Source: Synechococcus sp. J7-Johnson (GTDB lineage: Bacteria; Cyanobacteriota; Cyanobacteriia; PCC-6307; Cyanobiaceae). From it: 64,000 bases of DNA. Shown piece by piece: positions 25,312-35,630 of the stretch; positions within the stretch are counted from its first letter, which is position 1, and each line of letters starts with the position of its first letter. The translations under genes and the position numbers were made by a program. The stretch is from the NCBI RefSeq assembly GCF_024345795.1, contig NZ_JAGQBU010000003.1, positions 1 through 64,000 of the forward strand. Direction: 5' to 3'. The notes beneath the pieces are model-generated. The model ran no database searches and was not told where the DNA came from. It was given only the letters and a program-made list of their open reading frames with translations.

Positions 25312-26913
25312 ATGACGACGCTTCCGGATTTCAGCATCCATGAGCCCCATGTGCAGTGGCAGCGCTTCTGCGCCCTGCTCTGGCATCAAGAAGACCTGGG
25401 CATCTGGGTCGATGCCAGCCGGATGGCGCTCAATCAGGCCCATCTGGACAGCCTGGCGCCGGCCTTCGATCGTGCCTTCACGGCCATGCAGGCTCTTGAG
25501 GCCGGTGCGATCGCCAACCCCGATGAGGGGCGTCAGGTTGGTCACTACTGGCTGCGTGCCCCGGAGCTGGCGCCCGATCCGGAGGCGGCGGCCCACATCA
25601 AGGCGGAGGTGGAGCGGATTGATGCCTTCGGCCAGCAGCTGATCGGCGCCGCTGTGCAGGCGCCGTCGGGCATGCCCTTCACCGATGTGCTCTGGATCGG
25701 CATCGGCGGGTCGGGTCTGGGGCCACTCTTGATCCTGCGCGCCCTCAAAGAGGAGGGGGTTGGACTGCCGTTCCACTTCTTCGACAACGTCGATCCCCAG
25801 GGAATGAGCCGCACCCTCTCCGCCCTGGGCGAGCGGCTGCGCACCACCCTGGTGGTGGTGGTCAGCAAGTCGGGGGGAACGCCTGAACCGCGCCTGGGCA
25901 TGGAGCAGGCCCGTGCCCGCCTCGAGGCTCTCGGCGGAACCTGGGCCCAGCAGGCCGTCGCCGTCACCATGGTGGGCTCCCAGCTGGATCAGCGGGCTGA
26001 GGCTGAGGGCTGGATGGCTCGCTTCGACATGTTCGATTGGGTGGGGGGGCGTACCAGCATCACCAGTGCCGTGGGCCTGCTGCCGGCGGCCCTGATCGGC
26101 GCCGATCTCCACGGCTTCCTAGAAGGGGCGGCCCGCATGGATGCGGCCACTCGCGTCACCAACCTGCTCGAGAACCCCGCAGCGCTGATGGCAGCCGCCT
26201 GGCATGTGGCCTGTGGCGGAGCTGGAGGACGAGACATGGTGGTGCTCCCCTACCGAGACCGGCTGGAGGTGTTCAGCCGTTACCTGCAGCAGCTGGTGAT
26301 GGAGTCGCTGGGCAAGCGGCTGGATCGGGATGGCTGCCAGGTGCATCAGGGGATTGCCGTGTATGGCAACAAGGGCTCCACTGATCAGCACGCCTACGTT
26401 CAGCAGCTCCGCGACGGGGTCGACAACTTCTTCGTCACCTTCATCGAAGCCCTCGACGATCCGGCTGATGTCGCCCCCATTACCGGGGAGTACCCGGGCG
26501 ACTTCCTCGATGGCTTCCTGCAGGGCACTCGCTCCGCTCTCAGCGAAGGAGGGCGCCAGAGCCTTTCGATCAGCCTGCGCCGCTTCGATGCCCGCAGCCT
26601 GGGGGCGCTGGTCGCCCTGTTCGAGCGGGCCGTGGGCCTCTACGCCGAGCTGGTGAACGTCAATGCCTACGACCAGCCCGGGGTGGAGGCCGGCAAGAAG
26701 GCCGCCGCCACGATCCTGGAGCTTCAGGGTCGGCTGGAGGCGTTGCTAGCGGATGGACACCCCCGCTCTCTGGAGGCGATCCAGGAGGAGCTGCAGCTCC
26801 CCAGCCCCGAGGCGGCCTTCTGGATCCTGCGCCACCTTTGCGGCAATGCCCGGGGCTACAGCGCTGAGGGTGACTGGGGCAATCCGGCCGGCCTTGTGTT
26901 CCGGACGATGTGA
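25312..26913 (+). CDS. pgi: Glucose-6-phosphate isomerase
   Basis: The 533-residue enzyme interconverts glucose-6-phosphate and fructose-6-phosphate, linking the Calvin cycle, glycogen metabolism and the oxidative pentose phosphate pathway. The start is the ATG at 25312 (MTTLPDFSIHEPHVQWQRFC). SIS-fold signatures are LWIGIGGSGLGPLLILRAL, VVVSKSGGTPEPRLGMEQAR and GNKGSTDQHAYVQQLRDG with the catalytic His. It is divergent from the secreted protein gene, with 220 bp between starts that probably hold both promoters. Confidence 0.97.
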   Translation: MTTLPDFSIHEPHVQWQRFCALLWHQEDLGIWVDASRMALNQAHLDSLAPAFDRAFTAMQALEAGAIANPDEGRQVGHYWLRAPELAPDPEAAAHIKAEVERIDAFGQQLIGAAVQAPSGMPFTDVLWIGIGGSGLGPLLILRALKEEGVGLPFHFFDNVDPQGMSRTLSALGERLRTTLVVVVSKSGGTPEPRLGMEQARARLEALGGTWAQQAVAVTMVGSQLDQRAEAEGWMARFDMFDWVGGRTSITSAVGLLPAALIGADLHGFLEGAARMDAATRVTNLLENPAALMAAAWHVACGGAGGRDMVVLPYRDRLEVFSRYLQQLVMESLGKRLDRDGCQVHQGIAVYGNKGSTDQHAYVQQLRDGVDNFFVTFIEALDDPADVAPITGEYPGDFLDGFLQGTRSALSEGGRQSLSISLRRFDARSLGALVALFERAVGLYAELVNVNAYDQPGVEAGKKAAATILELQGRLEALLADGHPRSLEAIQEELQLPSPEAAFWILRHLCGNARGYSAEGDWGNPAGLVFRTM

Positions 26914-26945
26914 GCCCCTTCAGCTGGACCGATCACCATTGCTAG

Positions 26946-28085
<1,140 letters not shown>

Positions 28086-28096
28086 GGCCCCACCCC

Positions 28097-28945
28097 GTGC
28101 TCACACTCCTGAGTGAGAACCGCAGCTTTGCCGGGAGCCACCGGCGCTACCGGCACCAGTCGGGGGTGCTCGACTGTGCGATGACTCTGGCGGTGTATCT
28201 GCCGCCCCAGGCACTCAGCGGAGCAACGGTGCCGGCGCTCTACTGGCTCTCCGGCCTCACCTGCACCGACGAGAACTTCATGCAGAAGGCCGGGGCCCAT
28301 CGCCTGGCCGCCAGCCTCGGCCTTGCCCTGATTGCCCCCGACACCAGCCCCCGCGGCCCCGAGGTGCCGGGCGATCCCGACGCTGCCTGGGATTTCGGCC
28401 ACGGGGCCGGTTTCTACCTCAATGCCAGCGAGGTCCCATGGGCGCGCCACTACCGCATGCACGACTACGTGGTGGAGGAGTTGCCGGCCCTGCTGGAGAG
28501 GGATCTGCCCCTAAACGGCCGCCGCGGCGTCAGTGGCCACTCGATTGGGGGGCACGGCGCCCTCGTCTGTGCCCTGCGCAATCCGGGTTTCTACCTCTCC
28601 GTCTCGGCCTTTGCGCCGATCAGCCACCCCAGCCACTGCCCCTGGGGTGAGAAAGCCTTCAGCCGCTACCTCGGCCCTGATCGCTCCCGCTGGAGCGCCT
28701 GGGATGCCTGCGACCTGATCGCTTCGGCGCCGGAGCGGCTGCCGCTGCTGGTCGACCAGGGACTCGACGACCCGTTCCTGGAGAGTCAGCTGAGACCGGA
28801 TGACCTGGAGGAGGCCGCGCGAGCCGCCGGTCACCCGCTGCAGCTGAGGCGCCAGAGCGGCTACGACCATAGCTATTTCTTCATCGCCAGCTTCATCGAC
28901 GACCACCTTCGGCACCACGCGGCGGCCCTGCTGCCCCAGGGTTAG
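28097..28945 (+). CDS. frmB: S-formylglutathione hydrolase
   Basis: The GTG start gives 282 residues of an esterase-D-type alpha/beta hydrolase. The nucleophile is in [17 protein letters not shown], the acid in [16 protein letters not shown] and the His in [14 protein letters not shown]. It releases formate and glutathione from S-formylglutathione made by the preceding frmA product. The stop overlaps the convergent leuS stop by 3 bp. Confidence 0.96.
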   Translation: MLTLLSENRSFAGSHRRYRHQSGVLDCAMTLAVYLPPQALSGATVPALYWLSGLTCTDENFMQKAGAHRLAASLGLALIAPDTSPRGPEVPGDPDAAWDFGHGAGFYLNASEVPWARHYRMHDYVVEELPALLERDLPLNGRRGVSGHSIGGHGALVCALRNPGFYLSVSAFAPISHPSHCPWGEKAFSRYLGPDRSRWSAWDACDLIASAPERLPLLVDQGLDDPFLESQLRPDDLEEAARAAGHPLQLRRQSGYDHSYFFIASFIDDHLRHHAAALLPQG

Positions 28946-31608
28946 GGCACCAGGTTCACGAGTTTGCCGGGCACCACGATCACGCGGCGGGGGGGCTGGC
29001 CTTCAAGCCACTTTAGGGCGATGTCGCTCTCGAGAGCCAGTTGTTCTAGGGTGGCGGCATCGGCATCGGCAGGCACCTCCAGCTGGCCCCGCACCTTGCC
29101 CTTCACCTGGATCACCAGAGGCACCGTGTCCTGGATCAGGGCGGCGGGATCGGCCACGGGCCAGCGCTGGCGATGCACGCTGCACTCCCCACCCAGCCGC
29201 TGCCAGAGCTCCTCGGCAAGGTGGGGAGCGAAGGGGGCCAGCAGGATCACCAGGGCGTTCAGGGCTTCGATGGCCACGGGCTCGCTCGCCAGCTCCAGCT
29301 GGGCCGCCATGGCGTTGCTGAGCTTCATCAGCTCCGAGACAGCGGTGTTGAACTGGTAATGGCCTGGGGCGAGGTCGTCGTTGATGGCGGCGATGGCGCC
29401 GTGAACGGCCCGGCGCAGCTCCTGCTCCGCCCGTGTGCTGGCCTCTGCGGGGCCGCCCGGGGGATTGGGCAGGTGGAGTCCGCGGGCGACCGCCCCGTCC
29501 ACCAGCCGCCACAGGCGCTGCAGGAAGCGGAACTGCCCTTCCACATCGGCGTCGTCCCACTCCAGGTCCTTCTCCGGCGGCGCCTTGAAGAGGATGAACA
29601 TGCGGGCGGTGTCGGCCCCGTAACGATCGATCACCTCGGCCGGATCGACGCCGTTGTACTTCGACTTGGACATCTTCTCGTAGAAGGTGTCGAGCCGCTC
29701 GCCATCGATCGGATCGCGGGGATCGGCGGGATCGGCCACATCAGCCGGGGCCACGTATCGGCCGGTCTGTGGATTCTTGTAGGTGATGGCCTGCACCATC
29801 CCCTGGGTCAGCAGGCGTTTGAACGGTTCATCGAAGCCGAGCAGGCCCCGATCGCGCAGCACCTTGGTGAAGAAGCGGGAATAAAGCAGGTGCAGGATGG
29901 CGTGCTCGATGCCGCCCACGTACTGGGCCACGGGCAACCAGCGGTCCGCCGCACTCCGCTCGAAGGGCAGGCGGGTGTTGTGGGGATCGCTGTAGCGCAG
30001 GTAGTACCAAGATGAGCAGATGAAGGTGTCCATCGTGTCGGTCTCCCGCCGGGCGGCCTGGCCGCAGCAGGGGCAAGGCACGTTCACCCAGCTCTCCAGC
30101 TGGTTCAGCGGTGAACCGCCCTTGCCGCTGAAGGCCAGATCCCTGGGCAGCTCCACCGGCAACTGCTCCGCCGGCACCGGCACCACCCCGCAGCTCTCGC
30201 AGTGAATCATGGGAATGGGGCAACCCCAGTAGCGCTGGCGGGAGATCAGCCAGTCGCGCAGGCGGTAGCTCACCTTGCCCTCACCCCAGCCTTCCGCCTC
30301 GGCCAGGGCCACGATCCCGGCGCGGGCTTCGGCGGCATCAAGGCCATCGAAGGGCCCGGAATGAACCAGGCATCCCCCCGCCGTCCAGGCGCCGCCGTCG
30401 TAGGCCTCCTCCTGGGCACCCTCGGGCACGATCACCCGCTTCACCGGAAGCTCGTACTGGCGGGCGAAGACGAAATCCCGCTGGTCGTGGGCCGGCACCC
30501 CCATCACGGCACCGGTGCCGTAGTCGGCCAGGACGTAATCGGCGATCCAGATGGGGATCGTCTCGCCGTTGAAGGGGTTGCGTGCGGTTGCCCCCAGGGG
30601 CACCCCTCGTTTGGGTTGGTCTTCGGCGGTGCGTTCCTGCTCGCTCTGGCTGCTCACCAGATCACAGAAGGCCTCCACCGCCAGGCGCTGGTCAGGGGCG
30701 GTGAGACTGGCCACCAAGGGGTTCTCCGGGGCCAGCACCAGGTAGCTCACCCCATAGACGGTGTCGGGGCGGGTGGTGAAGACAGTGATCGACTCCTCCA
30801 TGTCGGCTGCGCTGTCTGCCGCCGCCGGCGCAACGATCGGGAAGCGCAGCTGGGCCCCCGTTGAGCGACCGATCCAGTTGGATTGCATCGTGCGCACCCG
30901 CTCCGGCCAGCCATCGAGCTGATCGAGGTCGTCGAGCAGGGCTTCGGCGTAGTCGGTGATGCGCAGGAACCACTGGCGCAGCTGTCGCTTCTCCACCTTG
31001 GCCCCGGATCGCCAGGAGCGTCCCTCGCCATCCACCTGCTCATTGGCCAGCACCGTCTGATCGATCGGATCCCAGTTGACCGTCGCTTCCTTGCGATAGG
31101 CCAGGCCCGCCTCGTGGAACTGGAGGAACAGCCACTGGGTCCAGCGGTAATAGTCGGCGTGGCAGGTCGCCACCTCCCGGTCCCAGTCGATCGAGAGGCC
31201 GAGTCGCTGCAGCTGGGCGCGCATCTGGGCGATGTTGGCGTCGGTCCAGTCGCCCGGATCCACACCCCGCTCGATCGCGGCATTCTCCGCCGGCAGACCG
31301 AAGGCGTCCCAGCCCATCGGATGGAGCACCCTGCGGCCGCGCAGCCGCTGCACCCTGGCGATCACATCGGTGATCACGTAGTTGCGCACATGGCCCATGT
31401 GCAGGTTCCCCGAGGGATAGGGGAACATCGAGAGGGCATAGAACGTGTCGCCGCTGCCGTTGTTCTCGCCGTCGTCGCCTGGTTCTGGTGTCTGGTGGAG
31501 TCCCTGCTCATGCCAGCGCCGCTGCCAGTCGGCTTCGATCGCGTCGGGGTGATAGCGGCTGCTGTCCGGGCTGGCGCCTGTGCTGGATCGGGTATCGGAC
31601 TCGGCCAT
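28942..31608 (-). CDS. leuS: Leucyl-tRNA synthetase
   Basis: I chose the ATG at 31608 ([20 protein letters not shown]), which gives 888 residues; a longer start at 31695 would overlap the end of hfq. Class I signatures are [17 protein letters not shown] (HIGH) and [12 protein letters not shown] (KMSKS). The CP1 editing domain is present ([20 protein letters not shown]), followed by the anticodon-binding and C-terminal domains ([20 protein letters not shown]). Confidence 0.97.
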   Translation of the reverse strand: MAESDTRSSTGASPDSSRYHPDAIEADWQRRWHEQGLHQTPEPGDDGENNGSGDTFYALSMFPYPSGNLHMGHVRNYVITDVIARVQRLRGRRVLHPMGWDAFGLPAENAAIERGVDPGDWTDANIAQMRAQLQRLGLSIDWDREVATCHADYYRWTQWLFLQFHEAGLAYRKEATVNWDPIDQTVLANEQVDGEGRSWRSGAKVEKRQLRQWFLRITDYAEALLDDLDQLDGWPERVRTMQSNWIGRSTGAQLRFPIVAPAAADSAADMEESITVFTTRPDTVYGVSYLVLAPENPLVASLTAPDQRLAVEAFCDLVSSQSEQERTAEDQPKRGVPLGATARNPFNGETIPIWIADYVLADYGTGAVMGVPAHDQRDFVFARQYELPVKRVIVPEGAQEEAYDGGAWTAGGCLVHSGPFDGLDAAEARAGIVALAEAEGWGEGKVSYRLRDWLISRQRYWGCPIPMIHCESCGVVPVPAEQLPVELPRDLAFSGKGGSPLNQLESWVNVPCPCCGQAARRETDTMDTFICSSWYYLRYSDPHNTRLPFERSAADRWLPVAQYVGGIEHAILHLLYSRFFTKVLRDRGLLGFDEPFKRLLTQGMVQAITYKNPQTGRYVAPADVADPADPRDPIDGERLDTFYEKMSKSKYNGVDPAEVIDRYGADTARMFILFKAPPEKDLEWDDADVEGQFRFLQRLWRLVDGAVARGLHLPNPPGGPAEASTRAEQELRRAVHGAIAAINDDLAPGHYQFNTAVSELMKLSNAMAAQLELASEPVAIEALNALVILLAPFAPHLAEELWQRLGGECSVHRQRWPVADPAALIQDTVPLVIQVKGKVRGQLEVPADADAATLEQLALESDIALKWLEGQPPRRVIVVPGKLVNLVP

Positions 31609-31691
31609 GTTCCGGGGTCGGCCGGTTCGCATCAGCCGTTGAGTGCGTGGCTGTGATCGTGCCACACCCCCCAGGGGTGGCTCATGCACGC

Positions 31692-31913
31692 TCACTCCAG
31701 AGCCTGAATGGTCTCCAGGGCGGAACGGCGGATCAGTACGGGGTGTTGGGCGTCGGCAGGACGCAGGGCCAGAAACTCGGGGTCCTGCCAGTCGAGGCAG
31801 CCTTCAAGCTGCTCGCCGCCGGGGAATCGCACCCGCAAGGGTGTGCGCCGGCGGACCCAGTTCTGGAGAAGGCGCACCCCGGGCAGGCTGGGATCCAGGT
31901 TGTGAGTCTCCAT
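31692..31913 (-). CDS. hfq: Cyanobacterial Hfq (Sm-like protein)
   Basis: The 73-residue protein starts at the ATG at 31913 ([20 protein letters not shown]); the longer open frame is antisense to dapF. Its length, the [20 protein letters not shown] helix, an Sm1-like strand pair ending [11 protein letters not shown], and a short Sm2-like end ([13 protein letters not shown]) fit the divergent Hfq of cyanobacteria. Those proteins lack the RNA-binding residues of E. coli Hfq and are tied to type IV pili and motility. Its head-to-head position with dapF, 33 bp apart, is the known cyanobacterial arrangement and supports the call. Confidence 0.85.
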   Translation of the reverse strand: METHNLDPSLPGVRLLQNWVRRRTPLRVRFPGGEQLEGCLDWQDPEFLALRPADAQHPVLIRRSALETIQALE

Positions 31914-31946
31914 AGGATTCAGCGTATGTGAATCGGGAATGGGGCC

Positions 31947-33080
31947 GTGCTGGCATTCAGCAAGTACCAGGGGCTGGGCAATGATTTTCTGCTGGTAGAT
32001 GGGCGCGAGGCTGCCGATCCCCAGGAACTGTTCGGTCTCGACCCGGAGCGGGTGCGCTGGATCTGCGACCGCCGCTTCGGGGTGGGCGGCGATGGGGTGA
32101 TCCTTGCGCTGCCGCCCGAGGGAGATGGGGAGCTGCGCATGCGCATCTTCAATGCCGACGGCAGCGAAGCGGAGATGTGCGGTAACGGCATCCGCTGCCT
32201 GGCCCGTTTTCTGGCCGACAGCGACGGCGATCAACCGGGGAGGACCTGGCAGGTGGAGACCATGGCCGGCCGGATGGTGCCGGAATTGCTCGCCGATGGC
32301 ACGGTGCGCGTCGACATGGGTGAGCCGTTCCTGGTGCCCGAGCAGGTGCCCACCACCCTGGCGATCGGTGCGGCGGGGCTGCCCCAGGGGGAGCTGGAGG
32401 TGGAGGGGGTCAGCTTCGGGGCGGCGGCGGCCGGCATGGGCAATCCCCATCTGGTGATCCCGGTGGAGGAGGTGGAGGCGGTGGATCTGGAACGGTTCGG
32501 ACCCCTGCTGGAGGTGCATCCCGCCTTCCCGGCCCGCACCAACGTGCATTTCGTGCAGGCGCTCAGCCCCGATCACCTGGTGATGCGCGTCTGGGAACGC
32601 GGCGCCGGTCCCACCCTGGCCTGTGGCACGGGAGCCTGCGCAACCCTGGTGGCCTGCCACCGCCTGGGCCTGAGCGCCCGCTCGGCCCGGCTGGATCTTC
32701 CCGGCGGCTCGCTCTGGATCGACTGGGAGTCCGGTTCGAACCATCTGTTCATGACTGGGCCTGCCGAACCGGTGTTCGACGGGGTGCTGGCGCCGCCACC
32801 GGCAAGTGTCGTTGAGCCGGCCATCACGCCGGAGTCGTCACAGCCGTCGCAGCCGTCGCGACCGGCGGAGCCGGAAGACATCAGCTGCGCCACTGACTGC
32901 GTGCAAGGCTGCCAGCGGCCAGACAACTGCCCCAGCGCTGAGGCCCGCCGTCGGGTGGAGGAATTGCTGGAGAGCCGCTCCCTCGATGATCTGGTTTCCC
33001 TGGCGGCTCAGTCGCTCGAGACCCGCACCCAGGCCCGCTTCAGCCGCGACCGCGCCGGATCTGATCGCGCGGCCGAGTGA
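31947..33080 (+). CDS. dapF: Diaminopimelate epimerase with Cys-rich C-terminal tail
   Basis: The GTG at 31947 gives 377 residues, while DapF is usually about 280. It converts LL- to meso-diaminopimelate for lysine and peptidoglycan. The two catalytic cysteines lie in MCGNGIRCLARF and ACGTGACATL. After about residue 285 comes a Pro/Ser linker, then DISCATDCVQGCQRPDNCPS (Cys 314, 318, 322 and 328) and a helical end RRRVEELLESRSLDDLVSLA. The tail resembles a small stand-alone Cys motif protein of cyanobacteria that I recall only loosely. It could bind metal. The gene end overlaps the next start by 4 bp. Confidence 0.93.
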   Translation: MLAFSKYQGLGNDFLLVDGREAADPQELFGLDPERVRWICDRRFGVGGDGVILALPPEGDGELRMRIFNADGSEAEMCGNGIRCLARFLADSDGDQPGRTWQVETMAGRMVPELLADGTVRVDMGEPFLVPEQVPTTLAIGAAGLPQGELEVEGVSFGAAAAGMGNPHLVIPVEEVEAVDLERFGPLLEVHPAFPARTNVHFVQALSPDHLVMRVWERGAGPTLACGTGACATLVACHRLGLSARSARLDLPGGSLWIDWESGSNHLFMTGPAEPVFDGVLAPPPASVVEPAITPESSQPSQPSRPAEPEDISCATDCVQGCQRPDNCPSAEARRRVEELLESRSLDDLVSLAAQSLETRTQARFSRDRAGSDRAAE

Positions 33081-34273
33081 ACTCGGGCGGGCCCACCGGC
33101 AGTGGAGCGCAGCAGCTGCTCTACCTCGATGCCTCGGCCGGTGCCCCTCCGGCTGAGGCGGTACTGGAGGCGATGGCCGCTGCCAGTCGAACCGCCTGGG
33201 CCAATCCTTCCAGCCTCCATGGCTATGGCCTGGCGGCGGCGGACAGCCTTGAGCGCAGCCGCCGGGAGCTCGCCGCCCAGCTCGGTGCTGAGGCCGAGCA
33301 GCTCACCTTCTGTTCCGGAGGCACCGAGGCAGCCCACCTGGCCCTGCTGGGAGCCGCCGCGGCCATGCCGCCCGGTCGCCTGCTGATCTCGGCCGTGGAG
33401 CATCCGGCGGTGGCCGCCGCCGCCGAGCGCTTGATCGGCGGTGGCTGGACTTTGGAGCGGCTTCCGGTGGATCACCTGGGTCGGCTGCGGTTGGATCGGC
33501 TTGAGGACCTGCTGGAGCCGCCCACCCGCCTGGTTTCGGTGATCTGGGGCCAGAGCGAGGTGGGCACCCTGCAGCCCCTGCAGGCGATCGGTGAGCGCTG
33601 CCGCCAGGCCGGTGTGATCCTGCACAGCGACGCCGTGCAGGTGGTGGGCCATCGACCGATCGATTTCGCTTCGATGCCGCTGGATCTGCTCACCGTCACC
33701 GCCCACAAGCTGCAGGGGCCTCGGGGAATCGGCGCCCTGCTGGCCCGCCCTGGCCTGGTGCTGCGGCCGATGATCGCGGGCGGCGGCCAGGAGGGGGGGC
33801 TGCGCTCCGGCACCGAGCCGGTTGTCCTGGCGGCTGGATTCGCTCAGGCTCTCCAGCTCGCGCAGCAGCGGCTGGAGCTGCACGCCGGCCATGATCCGCT
33901 TGAGCCGTGGCGTGACCACCTGCTGCAGGCCCTGCTGGCCCTGGGCGGAGTCGAGCTGACTGGCTGCCCATTGGAGCGACTGCCCCACCACCTCAGTGTG
34001 GTGGTGCGGGACAGGGCTGGACGTCCCCTGTCGGGTCGTCGCCTGGTGCAGGCCCTCTGGCGCCAGGGCCTGGCCGTCAGCAGCGGCAGTGCCTGCCAGG
34101 GAGGGCGAGCCGGCGGCAGCCCTGTGCTGCAGGCCATGGGCTACGAGCCCGAGCTGGCCGCCAGCGGCCTGCGCCTGAGTCTGGGCCCCTGGCTGTGCCA
34201 GGAGCAGCTTGAGTCGGTGCCAGAGCGCTTTGAGCGGGCCCGCCAGGCCGTGGCGGCGGGACAGCTTGGGTAG
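33077..34273 (+). CDS. Cysteine desulfurase family protein (NifS/IscS-like)
   Basis: The GTG start overlaps the dapF stop and gives 398 residues. This PLP enzyme would take sulfur from cysteine for Fe-S clusters or thio-modifications. Visible features are YLDASAGAPP at the start, FCSGGTEAAHLALL, the PLP lysine in TVTAHKLQGPRGIGALL and the catalytic Cys in SSGSACQGGRAGG. The normal YLDNAATTP start is changed to YLDASAGAPP, which is unusual but keeps the Asp. Cyanobacteria have several paralogues, so I give no symbol. Confidence 0.9.
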   Translation: MNSGGPTGSGAQQLLYLDASAGAPPAEAVLEAMAAASRTAWANPSSLHGYGLAAADSLERSRRELAAQLGAEAEQLTFCSGGTEAAHLALLGAAAAMPPGRLLISAVEHPAVAAAAERLIGGGWTLERLPVDHLGRLRLDRLEDLLEPPTRLVSVIWGQSEVGTLQPLQAIGERCRQAGVILHSDAVQVVGHRPIDFASMPLDLLTVTAHKLQGPRGIGALLARPGLVLRPMIAGGGQEGGLRSGTEPVVLAAGFAQALQLAQQRLELHAGHDPLEPWRDHLLQALLALGGVELTGCPLERLPHHLSVVVRDRAGRPLSGRRLVQALWRQGLAVSSGSACQGGRAGGSPVLQAMGYEPELAASGLRLSLGPWLCQEQLESVPERFERARQAVAAGQLG

Positions 34274-34300
34274 GGTCACTGGGCTTCGCTGAGGTTTCGC

Positions 34301-34999
34301 GTGCTTCCTGCCGATCTACGCAGAGCCGAAGTTGAGGCCCTTGAGGCCCTTATGCAGGCCCTGGTGGAAAGCCCCAGCGGTCGCTGGACCATGGAGCTGC
34401 GCTTCGAGGGCCTCAAGCTGCTGCCCCTGGCCCTGAGGCTGTTGGCGTCCCTGAATCCCGCAGAGCGTCCGGTGCGCCTGCTCTTCCCCGATGCCGGGGC
34501 CGCCGCGCTGGCCCGCCGCGATGCACCGGATCTGGCCCCCCAGCTGGGTTCCCTCGGTGATCAACTGCGGCGTCAGGAGCAGGACAGTGATCCCTCCGCC
34601 GGAGACCTGCTGGTGCTGGCGGAGCCCGCCCAGGCCGAGTACGAGGAGGTGGAGCGGCTCTGCCAGGCCCACCGCGGCGCTGTGGTGCTGCTGAATGGAC
34701 GCCTTGAGGATGCCGCCGTGGGCATTGGCAGTGTGGCCCGGGAACGGCGGCGGGGATTCCTTGCCACCTGGCGAGCGGCCTATGCCCTGCTGCCGCTGGA
34801 GAGTGGTGCCCTTCGGTTCGCTTTCCCCGGTCCCTGGCAGCTCTACCGCCTGGATCCGGATGGCTACCGCCCGGCCGCCAGCTTCGATCAGAAGCCCGAT
34901 ACGGAGCAGCAGCTGGAGGCCCTCAGTCCCGATCAGGGCCCTGACATGGCGGCCGGTCTGCGGGCCCTCGACCGCTTCATCGGCAGCCTGAGCAACTGA
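34301..34999 (+). CDS. DUF1995 family protein
   Basis: The GTG start at 34301 gives 232 residues. The sequence fits the DUF1995 family of cyanobacteria and chloroplasts: an early VEALEALMQALVES helix, LRLLFPDAG-type strand residues, GDLLVLAEPAQAEYEEVERL, VVLLNGRLED and the ending PGPWQLYRLDPDGYRPAASF. The function is unknown. It follows the cysteine desulfurase gene at 27 bp on the same strand. Confidence 0.85.
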   Translation: MLPADLRRAEVEALEALMQALVESPSGRWTMELRFEGLKLLPLALRLLASLNPAERPVRLLFPDAGAAALARRDAPDLAPQLGSLGDQLRRQEQDSDPSAGDLLVLAEPAQAEYEEVERLCQAHRGAVVLLNGRLEDAAVGIGSVARERRRGFLATWRAAYALLPLESGALRFAFPGPWQLYRLDPDGYRPAASFDQKPDTEQQLEALSPDQGPDMAAGLRALDRFIGSLSN

Positions 35000-35023
35000 A
35001 ACCGGGGGGATCCTGGCGCCGTT

Positions 35024-35059
35024 GAGTTCCCAGCTCCCCCTGGCAGGAGCGGGGAACTC
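35024..35059 (+). terminator. Long hairpin after DUF1995 gene, no T-tract
   Basis: GAGTTCCC (35024-35031) pairs with GGGAACTC (35052-35059). An inner stem GCTCC/GGAGC extends it. The tract after it reads TCCTTAAAG, so it is not a standard U-tailed terminator. It separates the dapF-to-DUF1995 run from the DUF4330 gene. Confidence 0.5.
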
Positions 35060-35089
35060 TCCTTAAAGTTGCGCGTCTGCCCCTTGCCC

Positions 35090-35629
35090 ATGCCCCCCGA
35101 GTCCACCTCCGCGGCACCGAGCGGCTCCTCCCGCTGGGGGTTGGTCGACATCGGCGCCGGAGCCGCTGTGCTGCTGGCCATCGGTGGTGTGATCTGGAGC
35201 CCGAAACTCAGTGGCGCCGTAGCCACTGCCACTGGGGCGATGCAGCCGGTCACCGTGATCGTCGACGTGCGCGGCGTTCCTTCAGCGGATCCCGAAGGTC
35301 TTATCGCCGCTGCTCGGGAGGAGGGGAAGGTGAGCATCGTGATCCGCAACCAGCCTCACGGCACCGTGAAGCTCAAAGACCTGCAAAGGCTGCAGCGCAG
35401 ATTGGTGGCCCTCCAACCCGACGGCCGTGTCGTAACCGCAGAGGATCCAAACCAGGCTCTGGTGGGTTCCCTCGATGCTCGCTTCGTTCTCGAGGGCCAG
35501 GGCCGCAAGACCGATGGCGGGGTGGTCTTCGGTAACCAGAACCTCAAGATCGGCGCCCCGGTGGAACTGGAAGGGCGTAACTATCGCCTCAACGGCTCCG
35601 TGAGCGGTCTTCTCCTTGGAAAATCCTGA
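35090..35629 (+). CDS. DUF4330 family membrane-anchored protein
   Basis: I chose the ATG at 35090 (MPPESTSAAPSGSSRWGLVD), which gives 179 residues. One hydrophobic segment (IGAGAAVLLAIGGVIWSP) near residue 22 anchors a periplasmic beta-rich domain with TVIVDVRGV, SIVIRNQPHG and NLKIGAPVELEGRNYRLNGS. The pattern fits DUF4330, found in cyanobacteria next to wall-related genes. The dacB start follows directly after its stop. Confidence 0.8.
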   Translation: MPPESTSAAPSGSSRWGLVDIGAGAAVLLAIGGVIWSPKLSGAVATATGAMQPVTVIVDVRGVPSADPEGLIAAAREEGKVSIVIRNQPHGTVKLKDLQRLQRRLVALQPDGRVVTAEDPNQALVGSLDARFVLEGQGRKTDGGVVFGNQNLKIGAPVELEGRNYRLNGSVSGLLLGKS

Positions 35630-35630
35630 G

